64,000 nucleotides of DNA from Aphidius gifuensis (GCF_014905175.1 NC_057791.1:17674177-17738176), one strand, 5' to 3'. Positions 1 through 12,371 are shown, counted from the stretch's first letter. The notes: generated by a model not told the origin, from the sequence alone. Made by a program: numbers and translations.

Positions 1-969
1 AAAAAATTTTTAAAAATTCGATAATTAATAATAATGCGAAAATTATTCATTTGAAGGAATCAAGATTAAAATAGAAATCATTTTATCTATTTCGAGTTTA
101 AACAATTAAATGCACTATACAATAATTAATTTTTTTTTTTTTTTTTCAATTTTTTTTGTATTTGTTTTGGAAATGAAAAAACAATTATTCGTATTTTTTT
201 TGTATTTGTTTTTTTTTTTTTTTTTTTTTAATAATAAATGAAGATAGACTTTTTTTATAATGCATTAATTCTATAAAGCCATTCTGTTGCAATTTTAATT
301 ACTCGAGACTAGAAATTCTATTACTAACAATAATTAATTAATTAATTTTTCATTAACAAAAATATTTATTTATTTAATATTGAAAAATCTTGACTCCTCG
401 AGATACACTATTAAATTAATAGACTCAAATTTTAAAAAAGTAATAAAATTTACAATTTAAAATAAAAATAAAATTGCATGTTTCTAACGCTTGTGAGTAA
501 AGTCTACGCTTCACTATAATTATTAACAAAAAAAAAAAAAAAAACAATTGTAGAAAAACTATTTACATACTTCAGTGCAAAATATTAAAATAAAAAAAAT
601 AATATACAGAACACTGTAGGTGGGATCGATTGAATCCGTGAGGAGTAAAAAAGTTAATAGGATGGTTTAAAAAATCATCGTTAATAGATAGGAAAGATCG
701 GGTTAGAAAGTATATATGGGTATTTAAAAAAAAGGTCATGCAGGTGCATTATTGCACAGTGAGTGTTTTAATAATTAAAATAAGACAATTTTTTTTTAAT
801 ATAAGATTTGAAAATAAAAATTGCAAACGGTGCACGAAAACAAGATTCATTGAGACTTTGATAAGGAGGCAGAATAAGATTTTTTTTTTTTAAATTAGAC
901 ATTAGATTATATAAAAAAAAAAAAAAAAAAAACAAAAAATTGAACGTTTTGGGGCATATGTCCACGCAG
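1..969 (+). other. pan: pan intron sequence upstream of HMG exon A
   Basis: AT-rich sequence with long poly-A and poly-T runs and no recognisable exon. By position it is the intron before the first HMG-box exon seen here. The first half of the HMG box and the beta-catenin-binding N-terminus must lie left of the window. Confidence 0.6.
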
Positions 970-1135
970 TGGCATTCGCTAAGCCGAGAGGAGCAGGCGC
1001 GGTATTATGAGGCGGCGAGACAGGAGCGCCATCTTCATCAACAACGCTACCCCGGCTGGAGTGCCAGGGATAACTATGGATATGGCAGCAAGAAGAAGAA
1101 GAGGAAGAAAGAACGATCCACTGATCCCACCGGAG
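970..1135 (+). CDS. pan: pan HMG-box second-half exon, version A
   Basis: The acceptor is CACGCAG at 963-969 and the donor is GAG|GTACC after 1135. The 166-nt exon encodes [20 protein letters not shown], then a segment with [11 protein letters not shown] and a basic tail KKKKRKKE, ending in DPTG plus one base. [11 protein letters not shown] is the form typical of vertebrate and other metazoan TCF/LEF proteins, unlike version B. It enters at phase 0 and leaves with one base, exactly like the exon at 2757-2916, so the two can replace each other. The residues Y-G-S before the basic tail are an insertion relative to the vertebrate form. Confidence 0.9.
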
Positions 1136-4100
1136 GTACCACTTTCCAGTGCTAGAACAGCAGGCTCCCCCCTATTAAATTTTTTTATCATAAATAAATT
1201 AGTTACCTATATTGGTTTTTTAAAAAAAATCTAAACAACAAAATTGAAACGATCAAAGTCTCTATGCGTTTATTAATTAATTATTAACTAATTTATTTTT
1301 TATTATTTTTTATTTAATATATACTAGATTTTATTTATTTATTTTTATTATTTAATCATTAAAAATATATATATATATATACAAAACTTTATATATTTTT
1401 TTATATTTTATTTTTATTTGTTTATTTTATTTTTTTTAAAATTATTAATTAATTTTCTTTGCTTTCCTTAAACTTACTTGTCTTGAATTTTTTTTTTTTT
1501 TTTTTTTTCTTTTCAATTTGAAGGGAAAAAAAAAATAATAAAAGCGGATTAATTTTTTTTTCGGATAAAAATTGGATTGTCTGTGGGAAAATGTGGAATG
1601 TGGGCAAGTAAACGGTATTTCAAAAAAAAAAAAAGAAAATTATAAAAAAGTAGAAAAAAAGCTCAAAAAAAAAACCCGCGTTATGCAATGATTGTCTGGC
1701 CAAATCCCTGAAGCGGTGTAATTTTGAAAAAAAAAAATTTAATCTGATTTAATTTATTTGACTATTTAAATGATAATTATAAAAAAAATTGATAAATTTC
1801 ATACAGGATGTCTGGTAGTACAATCGGTGCAAGTCCAAGTCCACCACCCTAACAAAATAATAATAATAATAATAATAGTAATAATAGTAATATAATTTTA
1901 ATTTTAAACAAGATAGTGACAAAATTTAATTTTTTTATTTTAACGTAAACTGTATCAAGGTCAAAGTAATTAATAATTGGTCTCAGGCAAATTAATTTGA
2001 CAGCGTAGTTTTTTTAATTGGGTGTCATTTTGTACCATCACCAATTACATTAATTAGGCTTTGATTTTTGAAATTTTTTTTCTTTTCAAACAAAATCTAT
2101 TTATTTAACAGTTTTTTTTACTTTTATTTTGTTCCTTTATTTGAAATAAACGAAAATAAAAAAATCAGGATCTATCAGACACTCTGTAGAAAAATAAATT
2201 GATGAAAGTTTAACTAGTAAAATTTGATAAGGGATGGAATGCAATCTAGGCTGTTCTTCTAGCACTTAAAACGGAAAGTATGGACCCAAATGTAACATTT
2301 TTTTTTAATTTTTTTATAATATATATACTTTCTTTTTATCCAATAAATATCAAGTAGACTTTTCAATTTTTTTTTTTTTCAAATTATTTTTAATGATTTC
2401 TATAGATGACCTAACTTGAGTAATAAGTATATAAATTTATATATAGCAACACAGGGTGGCGGCAGTAGAATAGTACAAAAAACAACTAGCAAAACAAAAA
2501 AAAAAAAAACTATATTAAATGAGAAATGATAATTGATTCTTTTTTATCTTGATTATCCTATTTGTTTAGATCACGGTTACAATATTTGCCTATTTTTTTT
2601 TTTTTTTTTTTTAATTTTTTTTTTTTACCAATTTTTTTTATTCTTTTTTTTTTTCTATAAAATACTTCATTCTCTTGTATTCCATATATTTTTTTTTTTG
2701 ATAAATTGTTAAAATGACGATAAAAAAAAAAGTGTTTGGTTCTCTTCATTCGGTAGTGGCACGCGCTAGGGCGAGAGGAACAGGCCAAGTATTACGAATT
2801 GGCGCGACATGAACGACAGTTGCACATGCAGCTCTACCCTGACTGGTCTTCCCGCGCAAATACCAACCGAACTAAGAAGAGGAAGCGCAAACAAGACACA
2901 AACAGTGATCCTGGAGGTACCCACATGCCTCACTCCACACAATTCTATTTTTTAAAACACGAAAAAAATAAATTAATAATAATAATATCTAATAATTGAA
3001 AACTACTTTTTTTTTTTTTTCATTTTCATTCAAATTATATTTTAGAAAAAAATAATAATAATCAATAATAATAATACTCCCTTAATTACCCTACATAATT
3101 TAAATAATTCCCTTGCTATTTTATTTAATTTTCATATATATTTTTTTTTTTCAAAACCCCAATATTCTATTCAAAAAAAAAATAAAAAAAAAACTAAGCA
3201 AAACAATTTTTTTCTAAAATACCCACTATTTTCATTGTTACAATTATTACTATTTTATTATTACTATCGCTACACTACATTATTATGTTGCATGTTTTTT
3301 AAATCGGTTCGATTTTTTCATATTTATTATTATTATTACACAATACATTTAAAAAATACAAACATATATGTATTTTTATATTTTAAAAAGTTTTTTTTTT
3401 CTTTTTACTCGTTATTATTATTATTATTATTATCATTATTACTATTATTAATATTGCTATTATTATTATTAATATCTATTATTATTTAATTTATTTTTTT
3501 CAGTTCTTGGTATAAATATATATTTGCTGATTAGTGCGAGAGCGTATTTACGTACGTAATATGTAGACACGCACTCGCACATCAATAAATAAATAAATAT
3601 ATTATATACATATATTTATATATTCCCAATATATTTATTATTATATTATATTACGTATAGAAATACATATTATATATATTATAAAACTTTGGGGACGCTG
3701 GCCATCTTGCATTTTTACAGGGACCTTCATTCCGCAAATTCAGACAATCCTTAAGCGTTTATTTGTTTATTTATTTGTTTATTTAATTTTTATTTATTTA
3801 TTTATTCAATATTTTATTTTTACATACGCTTTATCTATATTTGTTTCATTTTTTATACGTTAATTAAAATAATAATAATATAATAATAATATTAATAACT
3901 ATAAACAACAAAAAACAATTTTTTCAATTTTTGAAAACATACATTTTTATATCCTTTGATCGTTTCAATGTTTGCCTGATCCTTTAAGTTCTTTTTGCTT
4001 TTTTTTTTGTATTTTTTTTTTTTCAGATATATTTTAAAAAACATTTATACATATACCCCTGACTCATAAATATATATATTTTTTTTTAGGCTTTTATTAA

Positions 4101-7100
4101 ATTTTCGTTCATTGTTGATTTTGCAAGCAAATTATTTTTTTATTTTTGATGTTTCAATTTTAAATATGCATGAATTTTTATTGGCTGGTATGACTTATTT
4201 ATGTTGTAAATATTTAAATATTATGATTATTTATTCAAATGAATTTTTTAATATAAATATCATGGGTTTGCAGGTAAATATCTCGATAGTTACTTGACAT
4301 TTTTTAAATTTTTATTATTGATAAATTTATAAAAATTTATTTCAATGATTTTTAATAATATATATTTAACGATCGAGTGTTTTTTTTATTCAAAATATAA
4401 TTTCGAGATATTTACAATATTTTAAAAGTCTGCTGTTGTGAAAATAAAAATTCAACTAAGTGTTAATTGCATGAATGATTTTTTTTTCTTTTTATATCGA
4501 ACGAAAATTTAGTTGTGGCTTAAAAAAAAATTATAAAAATGAAGATAGTAGATTTTTTTTTTAATCACAAATATTTATAATTGTGCTAATATTTTTCTGC
4601 TATATTTTTCTAGGTAATAATATGAAGAAATGTCGTGCCAGGTATGGCTTAGATCAACAAAGTCAATGGTGCAAACCTTGCAGGTACATTTACAAATTAA
4701 TAATAATAATTTTAATAAAAAAAATATACATTACTAATTTTTTTTAAATTTTTTTTTTAAATATAATACTTATAAAAATATTTTTACATAATTAAACTTT
4801 TTTTTTTTTTGTCATTCACACGTTATCTTGGAGTTGATTGTAATGTAAAAAAAAATAATAATAATTTATGTTTTAAATTCTTTTTCCCAAATGACAAATA
4901 ATATTGAGCATAAAAATATTTAATAAATCGTCAGAAAATGTGTCTTCCAATAAAAATAAAAAACCAAAATAAATAACAATTTTTTTTTATTTTAAATATA
5001 AATATTTTAACGTTAAAAAAAATATTGTTAATAATATTAGTAATAACAGAATGAATTTCTATTGTTTAAAAATTGTAACTAAATTAATAGAAAAATTTTT
5101 TTTCTACTGCTTGTAACTTACCCACTCATCTAGTACCATAATGTAGATCAAAATTAAAGCCCAAAATTATTCTCCACTCCTGCCTAAATTAAAATTAAGT
5201 AACAAAAAATTTATAGCTTATTAAAGGGGCGTAGTAAGACACCAATAACAAATTGAAAAAAAAAAATAATTAAAATAATTTAATAATAAAATAAATATAA
5301 AAAATTAATGTCAATCTCAAAATATTAATTTATCAAAAAAATAAATTCAAATAACCGAGGGAGACATATTTTCTGATCAATAAAATTATATAACAGATAA
5401 AAAAATTTATTCACATTTGCCTGATTAAATTTTCGATGCGTGTGGATGACAAGCCTTGAAAATATCTAAAAAATAAAAAATGTACATAATTTAATAAAAT
5501 TTAAAATTATGATAAAAATGATTTGAAAAAAAAAAAAAAAAAAAAAATATTGTCGATGCGAGCGCCCCTTTAATGGCTGGTGGTTGGTTTTGGCAGCCCA
5601 GTGGAGCATGGAGCGGGGATGGGCATCCACGCGAGCATAATCCATCATGGTGTGGGAAATATTGGGGGTACAGGTATTGGGGCTGGAGGTGGTGGTGGAA
5701 CAGTGGGTGCAGCCACCGCCCCATCAAATACCAACACTGCCTCTAATGCCTCATCGCCTCAGCAAGAACCCACTTATGTTAATCTCTAGTCAAGCCTATC
5801 GCCTCCCTACTACTGCAACACTTCTTCTTAAAACAGTGGTCAGTCCCGACTTAAACCAACTTGGCTAATTCAACATTCTCACCCAATGTCAATTAAAAAA
5901 ATTAAATTAAATATTACATATCAATATTTCATCATCACAAGTTTATCAGACGACTTGTGCATTATCAATGTTATCATAAAATTATTTTGATTCATCATAA
6001 ATATCATTTTTAAAATATTTTCTATTTTTGCTTGACATAAAGTGAGAAGTGTTAAAATATGCCCAGATGCTCGCATTGTTTCTCATTGTTGTGGCTCTTT
6101 ACAGCTTTTTTTTTTTTTTATATATATATAATTATTGTTGTTACATTTTTTTTTTTTTTTTTTTTTTTCGTCCTTTGATTTTTTTATTAATTACTTTTTT
6201 TTTTTTTTTGTTCATGGTTGATATTTATTACACATATTTTATTTATTTTTTTGATGTTCTGGAATTTCAATATATATTTTTTTTTATTATTTATTAATCA
6301 GTGTCGCCCTTAGCATGGCTGGTTATGTGATCATAAATTAATATTGTATTTTATAAATATTTTTTTTACATTTTACGTTTTTTATTTATTCATAAATTTT
6401 TGTTCGGAATTTTTTTTTATATTGATATTGTTAATTGTTTTTTATTTTTAATTACCAGTCGAGTATTTGATAGAAATTTTTTTTGATTTATTTAATTTTA
6501 TGGCATGGCAATTGATCATATTGTAATTATTTATTACCAATTTACAATATTGTTGTGGGTGTATATATGTAATATGTTTTTTTTTTTTTTTTTCATATAT
6601 ATTTATAGCAAAATTTGTACGCCGTTTTTAATGCCATTTACCCAATTTAAAAAAAAAAATTACAAACAAATTTTTAACACTAATTGTAATATTTGTGTCG
6701 TTGAATTTTCGCACTGATTAAACACAAGTACTGTTTTTTTTTTTTTGTTTTGTTATTAATCCAGGACACCACGACTCTCTATTTGAAAATTTAAAAATCT
6801 CTTTGATTAAAATTTGTGAATATCAATGATAAAAATAATAAACAAAGTAAATATTGTAAATTTAAAATGTAAAAAAGAATCAGCTAAGAGGTAAAAATAA
6901 TGAGAGCCAATGGTAGAGCGGTATTGTCTCGACTGTAAAGCACTGCTTAATGTGTATTATTATTTGATGGATTTTGGAGCAAAATCCAGTTTATCCTCTC
7001 CACATTTTCAAAACGTGCTAGCTTTATATATTTACACAAATAAAAATTCAAAAGTAAACAAAAAAAAGAATACATCTATCCAATTATAATCACAAATAAT

Positions 7101-8079
7101 CAATCAAAATTTTCCACAATATTTTCTTTCACTCTCTTTCTCTCTTTTTATTGTTTTTCTATATTTAATTTTACATTTTCACGTATAAAATACAAAAAGA
7201 AAAAAAAAATTAAAGCCCACACATTCCCCTGCTTGTTTGATAATAATTTTTTAAAATATTTTTGTTATTGTTGTTTATTATTTGAATATTCAGCATGGCA
7301 TTTGCAGAGTGACTCCAGCGCAGCATTCACAATAAAATTATTTAAATAATTCATCAGTAAAGTTATTAAATATATTACAAATAAAATGTTTTTATATTTA
7401 AATAACTTGACATTTGAATTGATTAAATTTATTTGTATAAATATGAATTTTTAATTTATTAATATTTTGTACATCGAGTGTTGGCATGATTTTTAATATT
7501 TAGTTTGTAATAATTAATTGTAATAGATGTGATAATTATGATATAAATATATTTATTTATTTAAATATTAATATAATTTTTACAAAAAAAAAAAAAAAAA
7601 ACAAGTCTTAATATTATATTGATAAAAAATATATATTTATTTACAGGCGTAAGAAGAAATGTATCAGATATAAAGGGGAGGGAGGAGATGGTGATGTTGA
7701 AGGTGATGGTGATGTCGATGATGATCATTCAGAGGATAATTTGGGTAGTGTAGGGGAGGCAGGTACTCCCGAAGAGGACGAATCACTTAGTAGTCCAGGT
7801 GGTCTATCAGCATTATCTAGTCTTGCAAGTCCATCACTTGTATTACCATCACCATCAAGTCTTGCAAGTCCATGTCCTTGTCCTTTAACACCACCAGTAT
7901 CACAATCTTCATCATCATCATTATCACATAATATGAATCATGTACAACCACAACCACATCGTAATCCAGTTGGTACAAATCCACATGATATTAATAATCC
8001 ATTGAGTGTCAATCAATTGACTGGTCAGTGTATTAAAAGTGAAGTTGGACCATCAAATTCAGCGATAAGTGTTACGTAG
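970..8079 (+). CDS. pan: pangolin (TCF/LEF HMG-box transcription factor), 3' part of gene
   Basis: Partial gene; its 5' half is outside the window. Exons seen: 970-1135 (HMG half, version A), 2757-2916 (HMG half, version B), 4614-4683 (C-clamp), 5597-5789 (alternative end), 7647-8079 (usual end, stop TAG at 8077-8079). All splice phases agree: either HMG exon ends with one spare base, and the C-clamp exon with two. TCF/pangolin binds DNA in the nucleus through its HMG box and C-clamp and recruits Armadillo/beta-catenin or Groucho to switch Wnt targets. Evidence is the version B sequence [20 protein letters not shown], the C-clamp [20 protein letters not shown], and a C-terminal block [20 protein letters not shown] that I recall as conserved in fly Pangolin. 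The identification is firm; isoform use is inferred. Confidence 0.95.
1136..2756 (+). other. pan: pan intron between the two HMG exons
   Basis: AT-rich intron with poly-T, (TA)n near 1362-1380 and (AAT)n near 1856-1890. No coding signal seen. Confidence 0.6.
2757..2916 (+). CDS. pan: pan HMG-box second-half exon, version B (insect type)
   Basis: The acceptor is TTCGGTAG ending at 2756 and the donor is GAG|GTACC after 2916. The 160-nt exon encodes [20 protein letters not shown], then [15 protein letters not shown] and the basic tail [10 protein letters not shown], ending in DPG plus one base. The YPDWSSR and KRKRKQDTN forms are those I know from fly Pangolin. It uses the same entry and exit phases as exon A (970-1135). 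Splicing A directly to B would shift frame and reach TGA about 18 codons into B, so only one can be used per productive mRNA. Confidence 0.93.
2917..4613 (+). other. pan: pan intron before the C-clamp exon
   Basis: AT-rich intron with (TTA)n near 3410-3485 and (TA)n stretches around 3595-3680. The open frames here are low-complexity Phe/Leu/Tyr/Ile runs with no homology I can recognise. Confidence 0.6.
4614..4683 (+). CDS. pan: pan C-clamp exon
   Basis: The acceptor is TTTTTCTAG ending at 4613 and the donor is TGCAG|GTACAT after 4683. The 70-nt exon, joined to the spare G of either HMG exon, reads GGNN then [20 protein letters not shown] plus AG. It carries three of the four cysteines of the C-clamp, the small zinc-binding helper DNA-contact domain of TCF proteins. 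The fourth Cys and the basic stretch RRKKKCIRY come from the last exon at 7647. Confidence 0.95.
4684..5596 (+). other. pan: pan intron
   Basis: AT-rich, with a poly-A run at 5527-5547. The last ~45 bases before the acceptor at 5596 become abruptly GC-richer. Nothing else seen. Confidence 0.55.
5597..5789 (+). CDS. pan: candidate alternative terminal exon of pan
   Basis: The acceptor is GGTTTTGGCAG ending at 5596. Read after the C-clamp exon (two spare bases AG), the frame stays open: [12 protein letters not shown], a Gly-rich run, then [18 protein letters not shown] and TAG at 5787-5789. That is 65 codons including the split first codon and the stop. The block is clearly GC-richer than the AT-rich sequence around it, as expected for an exon. 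Using it would remove the fourth C-clamp cysteine and the RRKKKC basic patch. I do not recognise the tail. The upstream pyrimidine tract is weak, so transcript support is needed. Confidence 0.6.
5790..7646 (+). other. pan: possible 3'UTR of the alternative exon, then pan intron
   Basis: 5790-5880 remains moderately GC-rich and may be 3'UTR of the alternative end. The rest is AT-rich intron with poly-T runs. A perfect short hairpin lies at 6968-6988. No further exon seen. Confidence 0.5.
6968..6988 (+). other. perfect 9-bp hairpin in pan intron
   Basis: TGGATTTTG, loop GAG, CAAAATCCA: a perfect 9-bp stem with a 3-nt loop. Function unknown; a chance palindrome is possible. Confidence 0.4.
7647..8079 (+). 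CDS. pan: pan usual last coding exon
   Basis: The acceptor is TATTTACAG ending at 7646. It completes the C-clamp with [12 protein letters not shown], including the fourth cysteine. An acidic/glycine stretch ([19 protein letters not shown]) follows, then Ser/Pro-rich repeats of the type LSSLASPS, and the conserved C-terminal block [20 protein letters not shown]. The protein ends ...SAISVT with TAG at 8077-8079. The Ser/Pro and Gln/His-rich tail is typical of insect Pangolin C-termini. Confidence 0.93.
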
Positions 8080-8395
8080 CCCTGGGCAGCCCCATTTGAC
8101 AAAACTCTTAAATTCAGTGTCATCGGGGTTCATTTAAATATTAACTCGGAGTTACTTGGCAATTATTTTGATAATTATTTTTCAACAAAATCATCATTAT
8201 CGTTTAAATACAACATTCAAAAAAAAAAACATATATCATTTCGATATTTTATTTTCTTTTTATTATTAATCAAATTATTTTTTAATTTTTGTTAATTTTT
8301 CAAAAAAATAACAACAATATTTATTAAATTCAATATCAACGAAATATATTTGATATATGAAAATTAAAAAAAATTTTTTAACAAAATAAAATTTC

Positions 8396-8401
8396 AATAA
8401 A
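8396..8401 (+). terminator. pan: candidate polyadenylation signal of pan
   Basis: AATAAA about 320 bases after the pan stop, followed by the GT-rich stretch AGTGTCTAGTTGTAAG. Other AATAAA hexamers occur by chance in this AT-rich DNA. Confidence 0.35.
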
Positions 8402-8427
8402 TACTCAGGACCAAGTGTCTAGTTGTA

Positions 8428-8475
8428 AGTCACCTTCTCTCTCGTGGATTACCACGTGTGCAATGCCAAGTGACT
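8428..8475 (+). other. nested hairpin downstream of pan CDS
   Basis: The outer arms AGTCAC (8428-8433) and GTGACT (8470-8475) enclose an inner perfect stem CGTGG-ATTA-CCACG (8443-8456). This sits in the 3'UTR or just beyond the candidate poly-A signal. Confidence 0.35.
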
Positions 8476-11400
8476 GATTAATTAAAAGAAAAAAAAAAAA
8501 ATGAATTAAACAAGAAAAAAAATAATAAGAGAAAGCGAACAAAAAAATTAAAATAAATATAATATAAAGTAAATTAGAAAAAAAAAAAATAATAATTAAA
8601 TAATGAGAATAATGATAAAGTGCGAGTGACTCAGTTTGTAGTCCTTGTTACATTGTGATGCCAATGACTGAGGTCATGTTCCTGTGCCAGGTACTATATT
8701 CTAGAAAAAAAAATAATAATAATAATAATAATAATGAAATATAAGAATAATGTGAAAATGAAAAAATTAATGATATCCACAGACAGACAAATGGAGAAAT
8801 TAATTTTAATGAAAATTGTCTAAAGGTAGCCTTTTATTATATATTTCATTTTATTCGAATTTCATGTGTCAAAATACCTATTCTGTATGTAATTTGTTAT
8901 TTTTTTAAAAGTCTATACACAAGTAATTAGCGTGTAAGACCATTTTTTTTTATTTTTTTTTAAATTTTCTTTACGCCCCATTTTTTGTTTCGTTTATCAC
9001 AAAATTAAACACCCTTTGTGTTCAGATTGTCCTCCTGAACTTTTTCAATTAATTTTTATTTTTGTTAATTAAAATTCAAGTTTTAGTTTAAGTTGTATAA
9101 AAAACAAAAATTTTCATTTTATAATTTTTAAGTATTTTTAAAATTTTTTTTACTAATTTGACATACTCTTGACTGTTAATTTTTTCATTCATCGAGATTT
9201 TTGGTGTATTTTTTATTGACGAATAAATTCTGTATTTATGATAATTGAATTTAAAAACAAAAATTAAATAATATTTAAAATTTGTTATTAAAATTACACC
9301 AAAACCGATGATTGAATTTTTTTTTTTTTTAAATTGCCTGTGTTAATTCCCATTATTCTGAAGCATTTTTATTTTGTCCCATAATATTAAAGTAAAAATA
9401 AAAAATTAATGATAATTCTATTAATTGTTTTTTATAAGAAAGAGGCCAAATGTATTTTGCGAAAAGTTGTTTTGTGAAAAAAAAGCCATAAAACAGGGAT
9501 AATTAAATCCTAGAAATTTTTTTTTTCTTTTGTAAAATATTTTATTATCAGCTTTGTCTAAAAATAATTGATAAAATTGTTTATTATTATTATTTTTGAT
9601 TCTCGTGATTGTGTTTGAATCAAATTTGTAATTTTTTATTTGAAAAAAAAAAAAAAAAAGACATTTTCCGTGCAATTTTATTGTGAAAATGATTAATTAA
9701 TATTTTATTCTCGTTGAGATTTTTCTTTTTTTTTTTTAATTCATTGGTGTTGTAAATTGTGGACACACAAAATCTATGGCAGAAAATTTTCTTTTTTTTT
9801 TTTTAAATTGTTTTTATAAAACAACCCAGTAGTTAATTAACTGTTTTTTTTTTATTTTTTATTTTTTGTGTATAATTATTTTTGTACATTGCATATACCT
9901 TTTGGTGCAATCTGTTCAACCATATTCTATCATTCTACCAATCAAAAAAAAATAAATAAAAGACACAAGAGCAAAAACAAAAATTGTGAAATAATAAATA
10001 GTGAAAAAAAAAATTAAAAATAGAATTTGGTTTTAATTTAGACAAACCCGATAAAACTGCTGTAAATAGTTAATTAAAAAAAATAAAAATAATAAGTTAT
10101 AAGGTGCATTTATGAAGAATGGGAAAGTGCAATGGGAGAAGCTTTGATTTATAAAATGACGATATAAATCATTTTTATTTAAAAAGAAAAAAAAAATTAA
10201 CAAATGTATACGCAACGCAATTGTTTGAATGAAATTAATTTGTAACAATAGTAATAGTTTCTCGACTGAAATGAAGAAATTAAATCATGCAAAAATATAA
10301 TCATCATAACTGTGAAAGCGTCACTGAATAGTTACACTGAAAAATGTGCCATAATGACATCATGCCAATATTAATTGATAATACAATATTTTTTACAATT
10401 AAATATTTCAAATTTAGCTTCGTCAATGATATTTGCTTGTCGAAATATATTTTTAAATTCAAATGTCATTTTTATCATGTAAGGGTTTTTAAACTTTATT
10501 ATTAACATAAAATTATCATTTATTTTTAAATCAAAATTGTCAACTATTTTTTTACAAAAAGAAAAAACAAAAACTAAAAAAAAAAAAAATCAAAAAATCA
10601 TTTTTAAAAGTAGAAATATGATGCAAATTTTATTTGAAATTAAAACATTCGCATTTCGTGGTAGAAAAAAATCATTGACGAAGCCAGTTACGAAATTATA
10701 AAAAAAAAAAAAAAAAAGACTATATATTGTACTTTGTGTACACGATTTTTATTATTTGGGAAAATAAAAAATACGATAAAAGTCGCGAGGGTTTATTGAT
10801 TACAATTGACAAAAATGAAAAAATAAAAATGATGAATAATCTTCGACAAAGGCCTAGAACTCGTGCTCGTTGTAAAAATTAAAAATAAACAAAAAATTCG
10901 TTACGAATTCTAGGATCATAAATAGAGAGAAAGAAAAAATAATCAATAAAAATTGAAAAGAAAAAGAAAACGAGCCTTCTGTGGGGTAGTTTGTATTATT
11001 ATTATTATTATTATTATTTTTTTTTTTTAAATAATTTCTCGAGGCAAAAGTGACTCGTCGGCTGAGCTCGTACCAACTCAGCTCCAAGGAGTACTCTGTA
11101 TTATATTGTAAAGTAAAAAAAACAAAAAGAAAAAAAAAATAAGAACAAAAACTAATAAGAAAAAAATTAATATTAATAATAATAATGACTGTTTTCTGCT
11201 GCATTGTACAGTGTTTTCTAAGTATCTAGTTTATAGGATGTAATAATTTCGAAGAAAACAAATAAACAAGAATTAAGTTATAACAGAAAAAATATAAATG
11301 AATAAATAAATAGATAATAATAATTAAATTAAAGGCGAGATGATGATAAAAATTTTAAAAAATAGTAAATTAAAAAATAAACGAAAAAATAAATAAATAA

Positions 11401-11859
11401 AAATAAGAAACATTGTATTTACACTTAAATAAGTGATCTGTATATCAAATTCAAATTTTTCGTAATAGTCTGTATTCCCTACTTATTGTAGATGCTAAAA
11501 GTGATTTGTGTCATAAAAATCTATAAATAATAAAATTAGAGATTTGAGAATGTTGTTCTACTATAAAAAAAGAAAAAAAAAATGAAGAAAACAAACAAAC
11601 AAATGAAACGTGCTTGAAAAAAAAAATGAATGATTTCTTTTCTTTATTAAAAAATAAATAAAAAATTCAATTGAACCAGTTTATTGCAGCTCATTTCTCC
11701 GAAAAGATTTAATGTCGTTTACTGAAGATGAAAGAATTCAGGTAATTATTCTTAATGAAATTCTAAATAAATAGATCTCTTGAATATTGATAATTTCACG
11801 CTGAAAAGTGTTCATTTTTCATTGTTAAATACGGAAACACTATGAAAGAACCATAAAAT

Positions 11860-12371
11860 AAAAAAAGGAAACTTTATAGAACATCAGAATCCTCTTTTGC
11901 CGTTCTATGTTCCTGATACGAATTTTCAACTTTATTTTTAAATTATAGGTAAATTAGAAATTTATGAAGAAAACAAAAAAAAGAAGAAAGTAAGCTTTAT
12001 AAAATATCGAATACCTCCTTAGTAGTTCTATGTTCCTAATACAAATTTTCAATTGTTGTTCAAATATTTTTTTAATTTCTAAAATATCAGGAAAACAGAA
12101 AAGTCAGAATGTAAACTATAAATTGAATACCTCTTATAACCTTCTATGTCCCTGTTCAACGAGGAACTTTTTTTCTTTGATTGCTCTATTTTTTTTTTTT
12201 TTAAGAAATAAAACTTTGTTTTCTAAATTCTCAAATATAAAGAAAACAGATATGACTAGAGGTAAGCTATACGTTTAATCAAATACCTCTTACAATGTTC
12301 TATGATCCTGTTCATAAAAAAATTTTTTTTTTTTTTAATTTTTCTATTTGTTTTTGGAGACATTAAATAAA
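11860..12371. repeat. decayed left edge of the 143-bp satellite
   Basis: Four divergent copies of the satellite arm (cctc....ttctatg.tcct) start near 11891, 12010, 12127 and 12283, at irregular spacing of about 90-155 bp. They become closer to the canonical unit toward the array. Older, unhomogenised copies at one edge are expected of a satellite array. Confidence 0.75.

Larger units (their letters stand above)
8080..11859 (+). other. pan 3'UTR and AT-rich spacer
   Basis: A candidate AATAAA signal is at 8396-8401, followed by GT-richer sequence. A nested hairpin is at 8428-8475. Beyond it are poly-T and poly-A tracts, (AAT)n at about 8713-8735 and (TTA)n at about 10995-11018. A GC-richer patch at 11041-11100 contains GCTGAG...CTCAGC arms. 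No gene recognised; the 3'UTR end is not determined. Confidence 0.5.

Noticed and set aside
1582..1589. TGTGGGAA Su(H)-like site in a pan intron
   Set aside because: A single short degenerate motif with no partner site or GC island; expected by chance.
3235..3489. Leu/Tyr/Phe-rich open frame resembling a membrane protein
   Set aside because: Translation of a (TTA)n microsatellite in an intron.
6902..6990. tRNA-like stretch (tggtagagcgg ... gactgta ... ggagcaaaatcc) in a pan intron
   Set aside because: It recalls the A box and anticodon arm of tRNA-Tyr, but there is no proper B box, acceptor stem or cloverleaf. Treated as chance or a very decayed relic.
10854..11204. 116-aa open frame on the - strand
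   Set aside because: Dominated by Phe/Ser/Asn homopolymer codons from poly-A and (TTA)n tracts; not a gene.
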